Notes: generated by a model from the letters alone, not told the origin. Positions 23,228 to 32,577 are shown, counted from the first letter of the stretch. The stretch is 40,724 bases of DNA from Verrucomicrobiota bacterium (GCA_003221195.1 QHQO01000161.1:1-40724); one strand, 5' to 3'. Numbers and translations are program-made.

Positions 23228-24049
23228 TTAGCTCTTTTCGGACCGCGCTTTTTTGTTCATGCCGCGCCTGGAGTTTTTGTTCCTTTGTGAGTTGCCTGAT
23301 GTTCCGCTAGCGATTGGTGGCGTGTGATGGAGCGCCAACGCGCGGGTGAGACCTTTTTCGTCGGTAAGATCAAGACGCAGCGGAGTGATGGAAACCCAGC
23401 TGTGTTCGACTGCCCAGCGATCGGTTCCTTCCTCTGCTCCCTCAAGGGGCGTAATAGTGAACCAGTAAATTGGACGGCCCATTGGATCCTTGCTCGGGAC
23501 CACTTTTCCGTCGTACTGCCGCACAGACTGGCGCGTCCAGCGAATGCCTCGCGGTTTTGGAGGCAAATTCACGTTGACGAGCGACATCGCTTTTTCTTCC
23601 AATAGCAACTCCAGCACCTTCGTCACATATGGCTCAAGGGCAGAGAAATTCGGTTCCTGTTTATCACTGAACTCTGTGCTGATGGCGATTCCGCGCAGAC
23701 CGAGTAAAGCTGCCTGTTTTGCCGCCGCAAGCGTTCCGGAGTGCCAGCAGGAGTTGCCGAGATTTAGACCAAGATTGATTCCCGACAGGACAACATCAGT
23801 ATGCTGCCACTGATGGGTCCCAAGTGCGACGCAATCGGCGGGCGTGCCGTTTACCCTGTAAGCGTCGAACTCGTCGAGGCGAATCCGTTTGTATCGCAGC
23901 GGCCGTGAAGCGGTAATAGCGTGGCCCATCGAAGATTGCTCGACGTCGGGCGCAACGATGCGCACTTCGCCAAAGCGCGACGCCACTTTCGCTAGGGCCA
24001 GAATGCCGGGACTATAGATTCCATCGTCGTTCGAAATCAAAATTCGCAT
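23228..24049 (-). CDS. surE: 5'/3'-nucleotidase SurE
   Basis: A 273-residue phosphatase that removes phosphate from nucleoside monophosphates (and short polyphosphates in some species) and is linked to stationary-phase survival. Metal ligands are in MRILISNDDG (Asp8, Asp9), QSSMGHA and VLSGINLGLNLG; VNGTPADCVALG is also conserved. The ATG at 24049 is the standard family start. The C-terminus carries about 20 extra basic residues (KNSRRGMNKKARSEKS) not needed for the fold. It is divergent from the lipid kinase gene with a 77-bp gap. Confidence 0.95.
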   Translation of the reverse strand: MRILISNDDGIYSPGILALAKVASRFGEVRIVAPDVEQSSMGHAITASRPLRYKRIRLDEFDAYRVNGTPADCVALGTHQWQHTDVVLSGINLGLNLGNSCWHSGTLAAAKQAALLGLRGIAISTEFSDKQEPNFSALEPYVTKVLELLLEEKAMSLVNVNLPPKPRGIRWTRQSVRQYDGKVVPSKDPMGRPIYWFTITPLEGAEEGTDRWAVEHSWVSITPLRLDLTDEKGLTRALALHHTPPIASGTSGNSQRNKNSRRGMNKKARSEKS

Positions 24050-24126
24050 GTCTTTATTTTATGAAACGTGTGCCAGATTGTTTTTGGCCGAACCGTTCCA
24101 GGTTGTATCTACGATTGCGAAAGAGG

Positions 24127-25053
24127 ATGCGAATCACATTGATACACAATCCGAAGGCTGGCGATGCAAAACATGGCAAAAGGCAATTGATGGCAGCACT
24201 AGCCAAAGCTGGACATCACGCCACTTATCAATCCACGAAAGAACCGGGCCTCAAGAAGGCTCTCAAGAAACCGACCGACCTCATGCTTGCCGCCGGCGGA
24301 GACGGGACTACTGCAAAGGTCGCGTCCCAGCTCGTCGACAGCGGCATTCCCTTAAGCGTGCTGCCGCTCGGCACGGCGAATAATCTCGCTCGTGCGCTCG
24401 GCTTCGTCGCTTCTCCCGAGGAAATTATTACGAGGCTCGAAGACGGAAGGAAGCGGGCATTTGATGTCGGATTTGCGTATGGGCCGTGGGGTGAACGCTA
24501 CTTTTTTGAAGCAGCAGGCGGCGGCCTCCTTGCAGATTACGTTCGAGCCGCGAAAAAAGAGGAAAAAAAGAACAAAACGATTAAGAAGCTTTCCAAAGAG
24601 CAAGAGATGGCTCGACACAGCGCGCTGTTATGCCGGATGCTGCACGATTATCCGGCGCGTAAATGGAAGATCGAGCTCGACGGAAAAGACATTTCCGGGC
24701 GCTACATTCTTTGGGAAGCAATGAATATTCATTCCGTCGGTCCTGCACTTTATTTGGCGCCGCGAGCCGGCACCAGAGATGGACGATTCGATTTTGCCTG
24801 CGCACGCCCAGCCGATTCCGCGCTTCTGGCGAAACACTTCGAAGCACGCGTAAATGGGAAGAAGAGCAATTCTCCGCTGCCCGCTCGAAAATTCCGCAAA
24901 TTAAAGGTTGTTTGGAAAGGACCAGCACTTCATTTGGACGACAAGCTTTGGCCCAAGAAGAAGCAGAGCGGCAAATATTCCAGTGAAATTGAAATCACTG
25001 TGAAACCGTCGGCGCTGATCATTCTGCAACCAGCGCCCGCCGTCAAAACCTAG
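24127..25053 (+). CDS. Diacylglycerol kinase-like lipid kinase (YegS/DagK family)
   Basis: A 308-residue ATP-dependent kinase for diacylglycerol or a related lipid. The DAGK catalytic domain contains IHNPKAGD, LAAGGDGTTAKVASQL (the nucleotide-binding GGDGT) and LPLGTANNLARALGF. The second domain is a beta sandwich (YILWEAMNIHSVGPALYLAPRAGTRDGRFDF) and ends with DDKLWPKKK. The ATG at 24127 is used because MRITLIHNPKAGD is the family N-terminus; an ATG at 24061 would add 22 unrelated residues. It probably returns diacylglycerol to phosphatidate in phospholipid turnover. It converges on asnS. Confidence 0.9.
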   Translation: MRITLIHNPKAGDAKHGKRQLMAALAKAGHHATYQSTKEPGLKKALKKPTDLMLAAGGDGTTAKVASQLVDSGIPLSVLPLGTANNLARALGFVASPEEIITRLEDGRKRAFDVGFAYGPWGERYFFEAAGGGLLADYVRAAKKEEKKNKTIKKLSKEQEMARHSALLCRMLHDYPARKWKIELDGKDISGRYILWEAMNIHSVGPALYLAPRAGTRDGRFDFACARPADSALLAKHFEARVNGKKSNSPLPARKFRKLKVVWKGPALHLDDKLWPKKKQSGKYSSEIEITVKPSALIILQPAPAVKT

Positions 25054-25093
25054 AATGCCGGTGTTTCCCTTGGAACAGGGGTTATTTCCCTGC

Positions 25094-26491
25094 TCAGAAT
25101 TCGGCGCTGCCAGGCGTGCGCGCGAACGGGATAACGTCACGGATGTTCGGGACGCCAGTGATGAACATTAGCATTCGCTCGAAGCCGAGGCCGAAGCCGG
25201 AGTGCGGAACGGTGCCGTAACGGCGAAGATCGAGATACCATTTGTAGTCGGCTGGGTCCATGTTGTATCGGTGCATGTTTTCCTCCAGCATATCCAGCCG
25301 CTCTTCGCGCTGGCTGCCGCCGACGATTTCGCCAATTCCCGGCACGAGGAGGTCCATTGCGGTCACTGTCTTCCCGTCATCATTCAAACGCATGTAGAAC
25401 GGTTTGATTTCCTTTGGGTAATTGAAAACCGTGACCGGGCACTGGAAGTGTTTCTCCGTCAACCAGCGCTCGTGTTCTGATTGCAGATTCAATCCGTAAT
25501 CAATCGGGAACTCGAATTTCTCTCCGCTCTTTTTTAACAGCTCGACAGCTTCAGAATAGGTGATCCGCTGAAATGGGCGGTCTACCACAAAATCAAGTCG
25601 CGCAAGTAACTCTTTGTCCACGAACTTGCCGAAAAGTTCCATCTCATCCGGGCAATGTTCGCGCGCGTGTGCGACTAGATACTTAACAAACTCCTCGGCG
25701 AGGTCCATGTTGCCCTTCAGATCGCAAAACGCCATTTCCGGTTCGATCATCCAAAACTCGCTGGCGTGCCTGGACGTGTTGGAGTTCTCAGCGCGAAAAG
25801 TGGGTCCAAAGGTGTACACTTTGGACAACGCCAGCGCGAAGGCTTCCGCTTCAAGTTGGCCGCTTACGGTCAGATACGTCGGCCGTGCGAAAAAGTCGTT
25901 CGTATAATCGGTCTTGCCATCGGCGGTTCGCGGTATTTTCTCGGCGTCGAGTGTTGTGACCCGAAATAGTTCTCCAGCCCCTTCGCAATCGCTGCCGGTG
26001 ATAATTGGCGTATGAACATAAACGAAACCGCGGTCCTGAAAAAACTGGTGAACAGCAAACGCGAGCCTGCTCCGCACGCGAAAGACACTACTGAAAAGAT
26101 TTGAGCGAGGACGCAGATGGGCGATTTCGCGCAGAAATTCAGGCGTGTGCCCCTTCTTTTGCAGCGGATAGGAATCATCGGTAGTTCCTACGATCTCGAT
26201 GTTGTTCCCAACCAGCTCCCATCTTTGTCCTTTGCCTTGCGAAGGAACCAACGCGCCAGTTACGCTGACTGATGCTCCCGTTGTGAGCCGTTGAACCGCC
26301 GGGTAATTCGGCAACGTGTTCTTCGCGATAACCTGAAGATTGCGCAGGGTGGACCCGTCGTTCAGTTCGACAAATGAGAAATCTTTGGAATCGCGTCGCG
26401 TCCGCACCCAGCCCTGCACTCGAATCGAATCGATTGGCGCGGTGCTTTGCAAAGCATCCTTAATCGGAGTGGGAGAAATAGGTTTATCCAT
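25094..26491 (-). CDS. asnS: Asparagine-tRNA ligase
   Basis: A 465-residue class IIb synthetase. An N-terminal OB-fold anticodon-binding domain ([25 protein letters not shown]) is followed by the class II catalytic core: motif 2 [26 protein letters not shown] and motif 3 [47 protein letters not shown] with NDDG distinguishes AsnRS from AspRS. The ATG at 26491 is preferred over a TTG 9 bp earlier. With AsnRS present, Asp-tRNA(Asn) amidation is not required, which bears on gatB in the same window. Confidence 0.97.
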   Translation of the reverse strand: MDKPISPTPIKDALQSTAPIDSIRVQGWVRTRRDSKDFSFVELNDGSTLRNLQVIAKNTLPNYPAVQRLTTGASVSVTGALVPSQGKGQRWELVGNNIEIVGTTDDSYPLQKKGHTPEFLREIAHLRPRSNLFSSVFRVRSRLAFAVHQFFQDRGFVYVHTPIITGSDCEGAGELFRVTTLDAEKIPRTADGKTDYTNDFFARPTYLTVSGQLEAEAFALALSKVYTFGPTFRAENSNTSRHASEFWMIEPEMAFCDLKGNMDLAEEFVKYLVAHAREHCPDEMELFGKFVDKELLARLDFVVDRPFQRITYSEAVELLKKSGEKFEFPIDYGLNLQSEHERWLTEKHFQCPVTVFNYPKEIKPFYMRLNDDGKTVTAMDLLVPGIGEIVGGSQREERLDMLEENMHRYNMDPADYKWYLDLRRYGTVPHSGFGLGFERMLMFITGVPNIRDVIPFARTPGSAEF

Positions 26492-26507
26492 ACGCCTCAA
26501 CCAAACG

Positions 26508-26549
26508 TTCTACGTTCAACACTCAACGCTCAATGTTCAACGCTCAATT
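26508..26549. repeat. Heptamer repeat CAACGCT/CAATGTT
   Basis: Five or six units (ACGTTCA ACACTCA ACGCTCA ATGTTCA ACGCTCA AT) in 7-bp register just upstream of asnS. Similar runs occur at 5541-5585 and about 18473-18502. Confidence 0.65.
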
Positions 26550-26578
26550 CGTAATCGCATGACGATCCCCACAGAACT

Positions 26579-26656
26579 TGTAGCCACCGGCCTATGGCCG
26601 GTTATCCAGGCTATGCGTCTTGCTCAAGTCAAACGGCCCACAGGGCCGTGGCTACA
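26579..26656. repeat. TGTAGCC...GGCTACA composite palindrome
   Basis: The outer ends TGTAGCCAC and GTGGCTACA are perfect inverted repeats (26579-26587 and 26648-26656). Inside are two small palindromes: ACCGGCCTATGGCCGGT (26586-26602) and ACGGCCCACAGGGCCGT (26633-26649). It lies between asnS and speA, 3 bp from the speA stop codon. Confidence 0.75.
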
Positions 26657-26659
26657 GAA

Positions 26660-28615
26660 CTAGCCTAGCGGAAGCCAGTTCCCCGGCTGCGGCGGCAGTT
26701 TGACGCCGTTAAGTGAGAGATAAGTGTACTCCTGCAAAAGACGCTCGTAATCATCCAATAGCCTCATGGCATCGTTAGGCTTAAGGCGATCGGTTTTGAT
26801 GGCATCGTCGACCTGTGTCTTGAGTAGCCGCATCAACTCGATTTTGTCCCACTGCGTCATGGCCAGAACTTCGCCGATGGTACTGCCACCGATCACTTCT
26901 TCGATGTACCAGCCGGACTCCTCATCGGGATCGAGAAAAATATGCACCTCGGTTACTCGGCCAAACAAATTGTGCAGGTCACCCATGATGTCCTGATACG
27001 CGCCGACCATGAACACGCCGAGGTAATACATCTCGCCCGGCACAATGCGATGCAGCGGGATCGTATCACGCACATCCTGTAAATCGGTGAACTTCGAGAC
27101 CTTTCCGTCGGAATCGCACGTGATGTCAACAATCATTCCGTGACGATCGGGCGGCGTGTTAAGCCGATGGATCGGCATGATCGGAAACAATTGACCAAGC
27201 GCCCAGTGATCGAGCAGCGATTGAAAAACCGAGAAATTGCAGATGTACTGGTCACCGAGGGTCGTCTCGAGCTGCTTGACTTCTTCGGGAATGAAACGCA
27301 AGCCGCGATGCATGTTCACAATCTGCTGTGCCAGCTGCCAGTAGATGGTGTCGATCTTTGCTTTTGATTCGAGATCGAGCAGACCAAATTCGAATGTCTG
27401 TTGCGCTTCCTCCTTGATCTGCCGGATGTCGTGCAAGCTCTCAATGCGATTGCCGCGCTTAAGCCGTTGTTTCACATCGAGGATATCGCCCACCAGCTTG
27501 TGATCTTTCTCGCTCGCGGTGACGCGCAACTTCGGCGCCGTTTTCTCGATCGAACTAAACGCTTCCATCACCAGCACGGAATGATGCGCTACGATCGCGC
27601 GACCCCCTTCACTCACAATCGCCGGATGCGGAACGCCTTCCGAATCGCAAACATCCATGATATTCCACACGACGTCGTTGGCGTATTCCTGGAGAGAATA
27701 ATTTGCCGAACTATCGAAGTCGCTACGCGAGCCGTCGTAATCGACGCCGAGCCCGCCGCCGACATCCAAATATCCGAGTTCATGCCCAAGCTTCGCAATC
27801 TTTGCATAATAACGGGCCGCTTCGCGGACCGCGCGCTTGATGATTGAAATATCCGGAACCTGCGACCCAACGTGGAAGTGAATGAGTTTGAGGCAATGCG
27901 CCAGGCCTGCGGCCTTTAGCATTTCGCTCGCGGCAATGAGACTTGTGGTATCGAGACCGAACTTCGCGTTCTCGCCCCCGCTCGGCGCCCATTTGCCCGC
28001 GCCTTTGCTGTAAAGGCGGACGCGAATGCCGATGTGCGGTTCGACGCCGACTTCCTTTGCCGCGCGGATCGTTTGCTCAAGCTCTTCGAGTTTCTCAGCA
28101 ACGATGACCACTTTCTTGCCGAGCTTGCAGCCAAGCAGCGCGATGCGGACGAACGCCGCGTCTTTGTAGCCATTGCAAATGATGAGACTTTCGGGGTCCT
28201 GGTGCATCGCCAGCGCAGCGACCAGTTCCGGCTTGCTTCCGGCTTCGAGACCGAAGTGAAATTGCTGGCCGGCATCGACAATTTCTTCGATAACTTCCCG
28301 CAATTGATTGACCTTGATCGGAAAAACGCCGCGATATTCATTTTTGTAGCCAAACTCCGTGATCGCGTTTTGGAATGCGCGATTAACCGTTTCGACACGG
28401 TGGCGGAGCAGATCCTGAAATCGGATGACGAGCGGGAAACTTAAACCGCGATTGCGTGCTTCATTTACGACTTCCAGGATGTCGATGGTGCCACCGTTTT
28501 GCTGCAAAGGCTGCGCGACGACGTTGCCTGTTGCGTTGATAGTAAAATATCCCCCGCCCCAACCGTCGACATTATAAGTCGCGATCGCTGCATCAACGTC
28601 CCATTCGTTTTTCAT
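26660..28615 (-). CDS. speA: Biosynthetic arginine decarboxylase
   Basis: A 651-residue PLP- and Mg-dependent fold-III decarboxylase that makes agmatine from arginine, the first step of one putrescine/spermidine route. PLP Lys101 is in YRGVFPIKVNQLREV. FGLEAGSKPEL, HFHVGSQ and LDVGGGLGVDYDGS are the family barrel motifs; the C-terminal barrel contains CDSDGKVSKF and LGVFMVGAYQDIMGDLHNLFG. The ATG at 28615 (MKNEWDVDAAIATYNVDGWGGGYF) is the conserved SpeA start; the longer open frame adds 124 unrelated residues and would overlap the divergent nuclease gene. No agmatinase or agmatine deiminase gene is nearby. Confidence 0.97.
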   Translation of the reverse strand: MKNEWDVDAAIATYNVDGWGGGYFTINATGNVVAQPLQQNGGTIDILEVVNEARNRGLSFPLVIRFQDLLRHRVETVNRAFQNAITEFGYKNEYRGVFPIKVNQLREVIEEIVDAGQQFHFGLEAGSKPELVAALAMHQDPESLIICNGYKDAAFVRIALLGCKLGKKVVIVAEKLEELEQTIRAAKEVGVEPHIGIRVRLYSKGAGKWAPSGGENAKFGLDTTSLIAASEMLKAAGLAHCLKLIHFHVGSQVPDISIIKRAVREAARYYAKIAKLGHELGYLDVGGGLGVDYDGSRSDFDSSANYSLQEYANDVVWNIMDVCDSEGVPHPAIVSEGGRAIVAHHSVLVMEAFSSIEKTAPKLRVTASEKDHKLVGDILDVKQRLKRGNRIESLHDIRQIKEEAQQTFEFGLLDLESKAKIDTIYWQLAQQIVNMHRGLRFIPEEVKQLETTLGDQYICNFSVFQSLLDHWALGQLFPIMPIHRLNTPPDRHGMIVDITCDSDGKVSKFTDLQDVRDTIPLHRIVPGEMYYLGVFMVGAYQDIMGDLHNLFGRVTEVHIFLDPDEESGWYIEEVIGGSTIGEVLAMTQWDKIELMRLLKTQVDDAIKTDRLKPNDAMRLLDDYERLLQEYTYLSLNGVKLPPQPGNWLPLG

Positions 28616-28798
28616 TTGGCCAAAGCGCGCAGGGGATGAATGCCGTAAAACGCACAATGATTCAGCCTGCCTAACATGCAAGCGAGTAGGTCCAAAAATC
28701 TCATGCGGCTCACGTGTTGCCACGTATCGCATGAAAAGAATGCGACCCATGCGATGCACGTCGCTTGTTTTTCGTTTCCCTGCGGATAACGTTCGCTG

Positions 28799-29269
28799 GT
28801 GAACAAAACGGTGATCGAAGTGCAGGTGCGCGCGGTTTTGCCGACAAGCGGCGGGTGTGCCGTGTTCCTCGGCAACAACGACAAAGTCTTCATCATTTAT
28901 GTCGATCAAACCGTGGGCAGCGCGATTACGATGTTCATGCGCCAGATTACCAAGGAGCGTCCGCTCACTCACGATCTGATGGCGCATTTACTGACTGCTC
29001 TGGGCGCAAAGGTCGAGCGAGTCATCATCAATGACCTAAAAAATGCCACCTACTACGCGCGAGTCATCATTCGCGTCCAAAATGAATTACATCAAAAAAA
29101 GATTATCGAGCTCGACGGGCGCCCGAGTGACTGCATCGCGATGGCCACTCAGCAAAAGGCACCCATCTATGTGAGTCAGGACGTCTGGGACGAAGTGGAC
29201 GATATGAGCGATGTCTTGCGCAAGATGGAGGAAGAAGGTCTGAAGCCGGATCCCGAGGCGGAAGAGTAA
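28799..29269 (+). CDS. Bifunctional nuclease family protein (DUF151)
   Basis: A 156-residue protein of the bifunctional nuclease (BFN) family, whose plant and bacterial members degrade RNA and DNA. Family blocks are VFLGNNDKVFIIYVDQTVGSAI, RPLTHDLMAHLLTALGAKVERVIINDL, YYARVIIR and LDGRPSDCIAMA. An acidic C-terminal tail follows (DDMSDVLRKMEEE...EAEE). The GTG at 28799 gives the normal N-terminus (KTVIEVQVRAV). It is divergent from speA; the 183-bp gap between them must hold both promoters, but I could not identify them. Length is typical. Confidence 0.92.
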   Translation: MNKTVIEVQVRAVLPTSGGCAVFLGNNDKVFIIYVDQTVGSAITMFMRQITKERPLTHDLMAHLLTALGAKVERVIINDLKNATYYARVIIRVQNELHQKKIIELDGRPSDCIAMATQQKAPIYVSQDVWDEVDDMSDVLRKMEEEGLKPDPEAEE

Positions 29270-29270
29270 A

Positions 29271-29350
29271 AAGTTAAAAAAATTCCGCATCCATCGCTCG
29301 GACGCCGTTCCCGTATTAACTTTGTAACTCTTTTAACTTTTTAACTTTTA
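29271..29350. repeat. Degenerate octamer repeat TTTTAACT between convergent genes
   Basis: AAAAGTTAAAAA on the left and TTAACTTTGTAACTCTTTTA then ACTTTTTAACTTTT on the right are inverted; the right part is a run of 8- to 9-bp units. It separates the nuclease gene from ptsI. Confidence 0.5.
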
Positions 29351-29366
29351 TTGGGCTTCAGCCCAA
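29351..29366 (-). terminator. Hairpin at the ptsI stop codon
   Basis: TTGGGC-TGAA-GCCCAA is a 6-bp stem with a 4-nt loop containing the ptsI TGA stop. On the minus strand it is followed by TAAAAGTTAAAAAG, which is a poor U-tract, so it is a moderate terminator candidate. Confidence 0.4.
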
Positions 29367-31124
29367 AAGATCGCCGTAACGCTTGTCCGCTAATTCGAGG
29401 CACCGCGCCAGAATCTCCGAGGAAGTATTCAGCTTGAGTGTTTCCTCGACCAGCTCGCGGCATTCAGGAAGAGCCAGACTTTGCACCGCGCGTTTCACTC
29501 GCGGAACCGACGTCGCCCCCGCGCTCAGTTCATCCATGCCAAGACCGAGCAAAAGCGGAACGAGCGCGACGTCTCCGGCCATTTCTCCGCAAACACCCAC
29601 CCAGATGTGATGCGCATGCGCCGCTTCGGCGATCATTTTTAACAAACGCAGTATTGCCGGATGCGTAGGCTCATAAAGGTGTGCGATCTTTTCGTTCACT
29701 CGGTCGACTGCGAGCGTATACTGGATCAGATCGTTGGTTCCGATGCTGAAGAAATCGACCTCGGTTGCGAGGACATTGGCGCAGATGGCTGCGCTTGGGA
29801 TTTCAATCATCGCGCCAACCTCGATCTCTTCGTCCAAAGGAACGCCCGACCGGCGCAACTCTTGATGGCACTCAGCGAGGACGGCCTTGGCACCTCGCAA
29901 TTCCTCCAGACGCGAGATCATGGGAAACATGATTTTTATGTTCCCGACAGCGCTGGCACGGAGAATAGCGCGCAACTGCGTTTTAAAAATGTCTATGTTC
30001 TCGAGACAAAGACGAATAGCACGCCAGCCAAGGAAAGGATTTAACTCGTCAGTGATATCCACCGTACCAGGAGCCAGTTTGTCGCCGCCTAGATCAAATG
30101 TTCGGATAATTAGCGGATCAGGCCGGACGCGCTCTGCTACTTTCCGATAGGTTTCGAATTGTTCGTCCTCTGTAGGCAGGGTAGTACGATTCAAATAAAG
30201 GAATTCCGTGCGATAAAGTCCGATGCCCTCTGCGCCATTGGCTGCGACGGCCTCGACGTCTTCCGGGAGTTCAATGTTTGCGGAGAGCACAATGTGACGA
30301 CCATCGCGCGTGGTTGATCTTGTCGTGCGCAGTTCTTTGAGTTGTGCCACAACCCTGGCCCTTCTTGATTCAAGCTCTGCGTAGTGCCCGATCGTTTCCG
30401 GTGCCGGATTGACAATTAGCAGGCCATCACTCCCATCGACCAGCACGTGTTGGCCAGTCTCGAGCTTCGCGGTAATATCGTGCAATCCGACGACCGCCGG
30501 GATGTTAAGAGAGCGCGCCAGAATCGCCGCGTGCGATGTGCGGCTACCCAGATCGGTCGCGATCCCGAGCACGTTTGCGCGGTTCATGCTTGCCGTGTCC
30601 GAAGGAGTAAGATTATGCGCAACGAGAATGTGCGACTCGCTCAGGGCAAGAAACGTCTTGGGAGCTTTGCCCTGCAGATTGCGAACCACGCGTTTTGTCA
30701 CGTCCTGAATATCGAGCGCACGTTCTCGAAGGTAAGGATCGTCGATCTTATTCAGAGTCTCAGCGTAACGTGTGGCAACTTCCTGGAAGACCCACTCGAC
30801 ATTGCAAAGTTCGGTTTCCAGCTTCCGCAGCACTTCGTCGATCAGCGTCCGATCCTCGACGACAAGTAGATGCGCATCGAAAATGGCTGCATCCTTTGCT
30901 CCAATGGATTCCGCAATGCGCTGCTGCATTTCCAGAATCTGCATGCGCGTTTGAATAAGCGCGGTCTCAAACCGCCCGATCTCGTCCGGAACCTGGGAGG
31001 GCGCGATCCGGTACCGCGGAACATCATCCAAGTCATCGCGCACGACATGGATCTTGCCGCAGGCCATTCCGGGCGAAACGCCTGCTCCTTCAAACCGGAT
31101 TTCCTGACGCTCGCCGCCGCTCAT
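29358..31124 (-). CDS. ptsI: Phosphoenolpyruvate-protein phosphotransferase (Enzyme I)
   Basis: A 588-residue cytosolic Enzyme I that takes phosphate from PEP on His198 (GSRTSHAAILAR) and passes it to HPr. The HPr-binding helical domain is at about residues 35-150. The C-terminal TIM barrel contains GIGLYRTEFLYL, IIRTFDLGGDK, GAMIEIPSA, FSIGTNDLIQYTLAVDR and the Cys-containing VGVCGEMAGD. Length is normal (E. coli 575). It lies 113 bp downstream of the HPr gene in an hprK-HPr-ptsI order. No EIIA, EIIB or EIIC gene is in the window, so a regulatory PTS is likely, though permeases could be elsewhere. Confidence 0.97.
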   Translation of the reverse strand: MSGGERQEIRFEGAGVSPGMACGKIHVVRDDLDDVPRYRIAPSQVPDEIGRFETALIQTRMQILEMQQRIAESIGAKDAAIFDAHLLVVEDRTLIDEVLRKLETELCNVEWVFQEVATRYAETLNKIDDPYLRERALDIQDVTKRVVRNLQGKAPKTFLALSESHILVAHNLTPSDTASMNRANVLGIATDLGSRTSHAAILARSLNIPAVVGLHDITAKLETGQHVLVDGSDGLLIVNPAPETIGHYAELESRRARVVAQLKELRTTRSTTRDGRHIVLSANIELPEDVEAVAANGAEGIGLYRTEFLYLNRTTLPTEDEQFETYRKVAERVRPDPLIIRTFDLGGDKLAPGTVDITDELNPFLGWRAIRLCLENIDIFKTQLRAILRASAVGNIKIMFPMISRLEELRGAKAVLAECHQELRRSGVPLDEEIEVGAMIEIPSAAICANVLATEVDFFSIGTNDLIQYTLAVDRVNEKIAHLYEPTHPAILRLLKMIAEAAHAHHIWVGVCGEMAGDVALVPLLLGLGMDELSAGATSVPRVKRAVQSLALPECRELVEETLKLNTSSEILARCLELADKRYGDLLG

Positions 31125-31237
31125 GCACCTGCCAGAGTAAAGCAGATGTCAAACAATGCGAGAGCCTCTTCGTAGACCTTAAGGAGACAGCGCCGCCCGG
31201 AGGGCTTTCGGGGTTGTTGCAGCGCGGCGAGCTTACC

Positions 31238-31549
31238 TTACTCCTCGTTAAAACCCGCCTTGATCAAGGCCTCGAGTTCTTCCATCGCCTTGTCAGCGTC
31301 GGGGCCTTCGCAGCGGATGTGAAGCTTTGATCCCTGGCCAGCGGCCAACATCATCAAGCCCATGATGCTTTTCCCATTTACTTCTTCCCCTTCCTTGGAA
31401 ACCCAGATTTCCGAGCGATGACGACTCGCAATCCGCACAAACATGGCCGCTGGCCGCGCGTGAAGCCCCAGCCGATTGGTAATCGGAATCTCTTTTTCGA
31501 CCTTTTGGGCAGCTGCGGAGCGGCCGGTTTTTCTATACAGCAAGCCCAT
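31238..31549 (-). CDS. ptsH: Phosphocarrier protein HPr
   Basis: A 103-residue HPr. His30 in LGLHARPAAMF is the site phosphorylated by Enzyme I, and Ser61 in GKSIMGLMMLAA is the site used by HprK. Both are present, so either the PEP-dependent or the ATP-dependent modification is possible. Typical HPr has about 85-90 residues; here about 17 extra N-terminal residues (MGLLYRKTGRSAAAQKV) precede the usual EKEIPITNRLGLHARP. The start is fixed by the TAATG overlap with the hprK stop, which suggests translational coupling. No later ATG or GTG precedes the conserved core, so the extension is probably real. Confidence 0.95.
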   Translation of the reverse strand: MGLLYRKTGRSAAAQKVEKEIPITNRLGLHARPAAMFVRIASRHRSEIWVSKEGEEVNGKSIMGLMMLAAGQGSKLHIRCEGPDADKAMEELEALIKAGFNEE

Positions 31550-32577
31550 TACACTGCTCCCTTCCCTGCTGCGCCGGAGTCATGCGAAGGCGGGCGCTCC
31601 ATCAAACTGAGCAGTCTAGCGTTAAAATCGACTGCACTGTTTTGTCCGAGACCCTTCAATTTTTCGTCCATCGCCGCGACCTCGATCAGGCGCGCCATAT
31701 CGCGACCGGGCCTTACCGGAATGGTCACATGCGGCACCGGAAGCCCGAGGATTTCATAGAATTCCCGATCCAGCCCGATCCGATCGACCTCGTCCACGTC
31801 TTGCCAATCCTTCAGCGTGACCACGAGGTCGAGGCGCTTCTCGATTCGAATGCTGCCAATGCCGAAAACCTTCGCCACATCAATAATGCCAATGCCGCGC
31901 ACTTCCATGTGATTACGAGTCAATTCGGGCGCTGTCGCCATGAGCTCGCGGCCTTCGAGCGAAGTGATCCGGGTCACGTCGTCGGCCACGAGGCTGTAAC
32001 CGCGCTCGATCAACCCCAAGACGCATTCGCTCTTGCCGATTCCGCTCGCACCGCGGATCAAAACGCCCACACCCAGGATGTCCACCATGCTGCCGAACTC
32101 CGTTACCGTCGGGGAAAAATCCATCTCTAGAGCAATTGTCGCCGCGTTAATGAACTTCATGGTAATCATCGGAGTGCGAAACACTGCGATTTTTGCCTCT
32201 GCCGTCACGCCTAGCAACTCCGGCGCAAGACGAAACCCCCGCGACATGACCAGGCACGGAATTTTGCGCTCGCACAATTTTCGAAATCGTTTTACGCGCA
32301 ACTTCGAAGGCAAACTTTTGAGATAGGAATGCTCGGCTGCACCCAGCACCTGCACACGTTTCTCAGCGAAATAAGTATAGAAGCCCGACAGAGCAAGGCC
32401 GGGGCGGTTGATAGTGGGCTCGCGAATTTTGCGATGGAACCCCACCTGCGGCCCCTCTAGTTTCATCTGCAGCTTTTGAGCGTGCGAGTTGTAAAAGCTC
32501 TCGACCGTAACAACCGGGACGCTTTTCTGTCGATCGCTTGGAGATGTGATCGTCTGGGTGCCGAGTTGTTCCGCCAT
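31549..32577 (-). CDS. hprK: HPr kinase/phosphorylase
   Basis: A 342-residue bifunctional sensor that phosphorylates HPr on serine with ATP and also removes that phosphate. The N-terminal domain (about 20-150) is followed by the kinase domain with Walker A GASGIGKS (176-183), the ERGYSLVADD segment, the family signature MEVRGIGIIDVAKVFG (224-239) and the C-terminal PVRPGRDMARLIEVAAM. In Firmicutes this controls carbon catabolite repression through CcpA; in Gram-negative groups such as this it probably governs other targets. The last 16 residues (ERPPSHDSGAAGKGAV) are coded by a dispersed repeat. It overlaps the HPr gene (TAATG). Confidence 0.97.
   Translation of the reverse strand: MAEQLGTQTITSPSDRQKSVPVVTVESFYNSHAQKLQMKLEGPQVGFHRKIREPTINRPGLALSGFYTYFAEKRVQVLGAAEHSYLKSLPSKLRVKRFRKLCERKIPCLVMSRGFRLAPELLGVTAEAKIAVFRTPMITMKFINAATIALEMDFSPTVTEFGSMVDILGVGVLIRGASGIGKSECVLGLIERGYSLVADDVTRITSLEGRELMATAPELTRNHMEVRGIGIIDVAKVFGIGSIRIEKRLDLVVTLKDWQDVDEVDRIGLDREFYEILGLPVPHVTIPVRPGRDMARLIEVAAMDEKLKGLGQNSAVDFNARLLSLMERPPSHDSGAAGKGAV
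31562..31599 (-). repeat. REP-like repeat inside the 3' end of hprK
   Basis: On the minus strand: GAGCGCCCGCCTTCGC, a short spacer and CGGCGCAGCAGG. It matches the repeat in the glycerate kinase gene (7426-7463) over most of 38 bp and is read in the corresponding phase (ERPPSHDSGAAG against EHPPSPGFGAAS). Confidence 0.6.

Noticed and set aside
28616-28987. 124-codon N-terminal extension of speA
   Set aside because: It runs across the divergent nuclease gene and its promoter region and is unlike any SpeA N-terminus; the ATG at 28615 fits the family.
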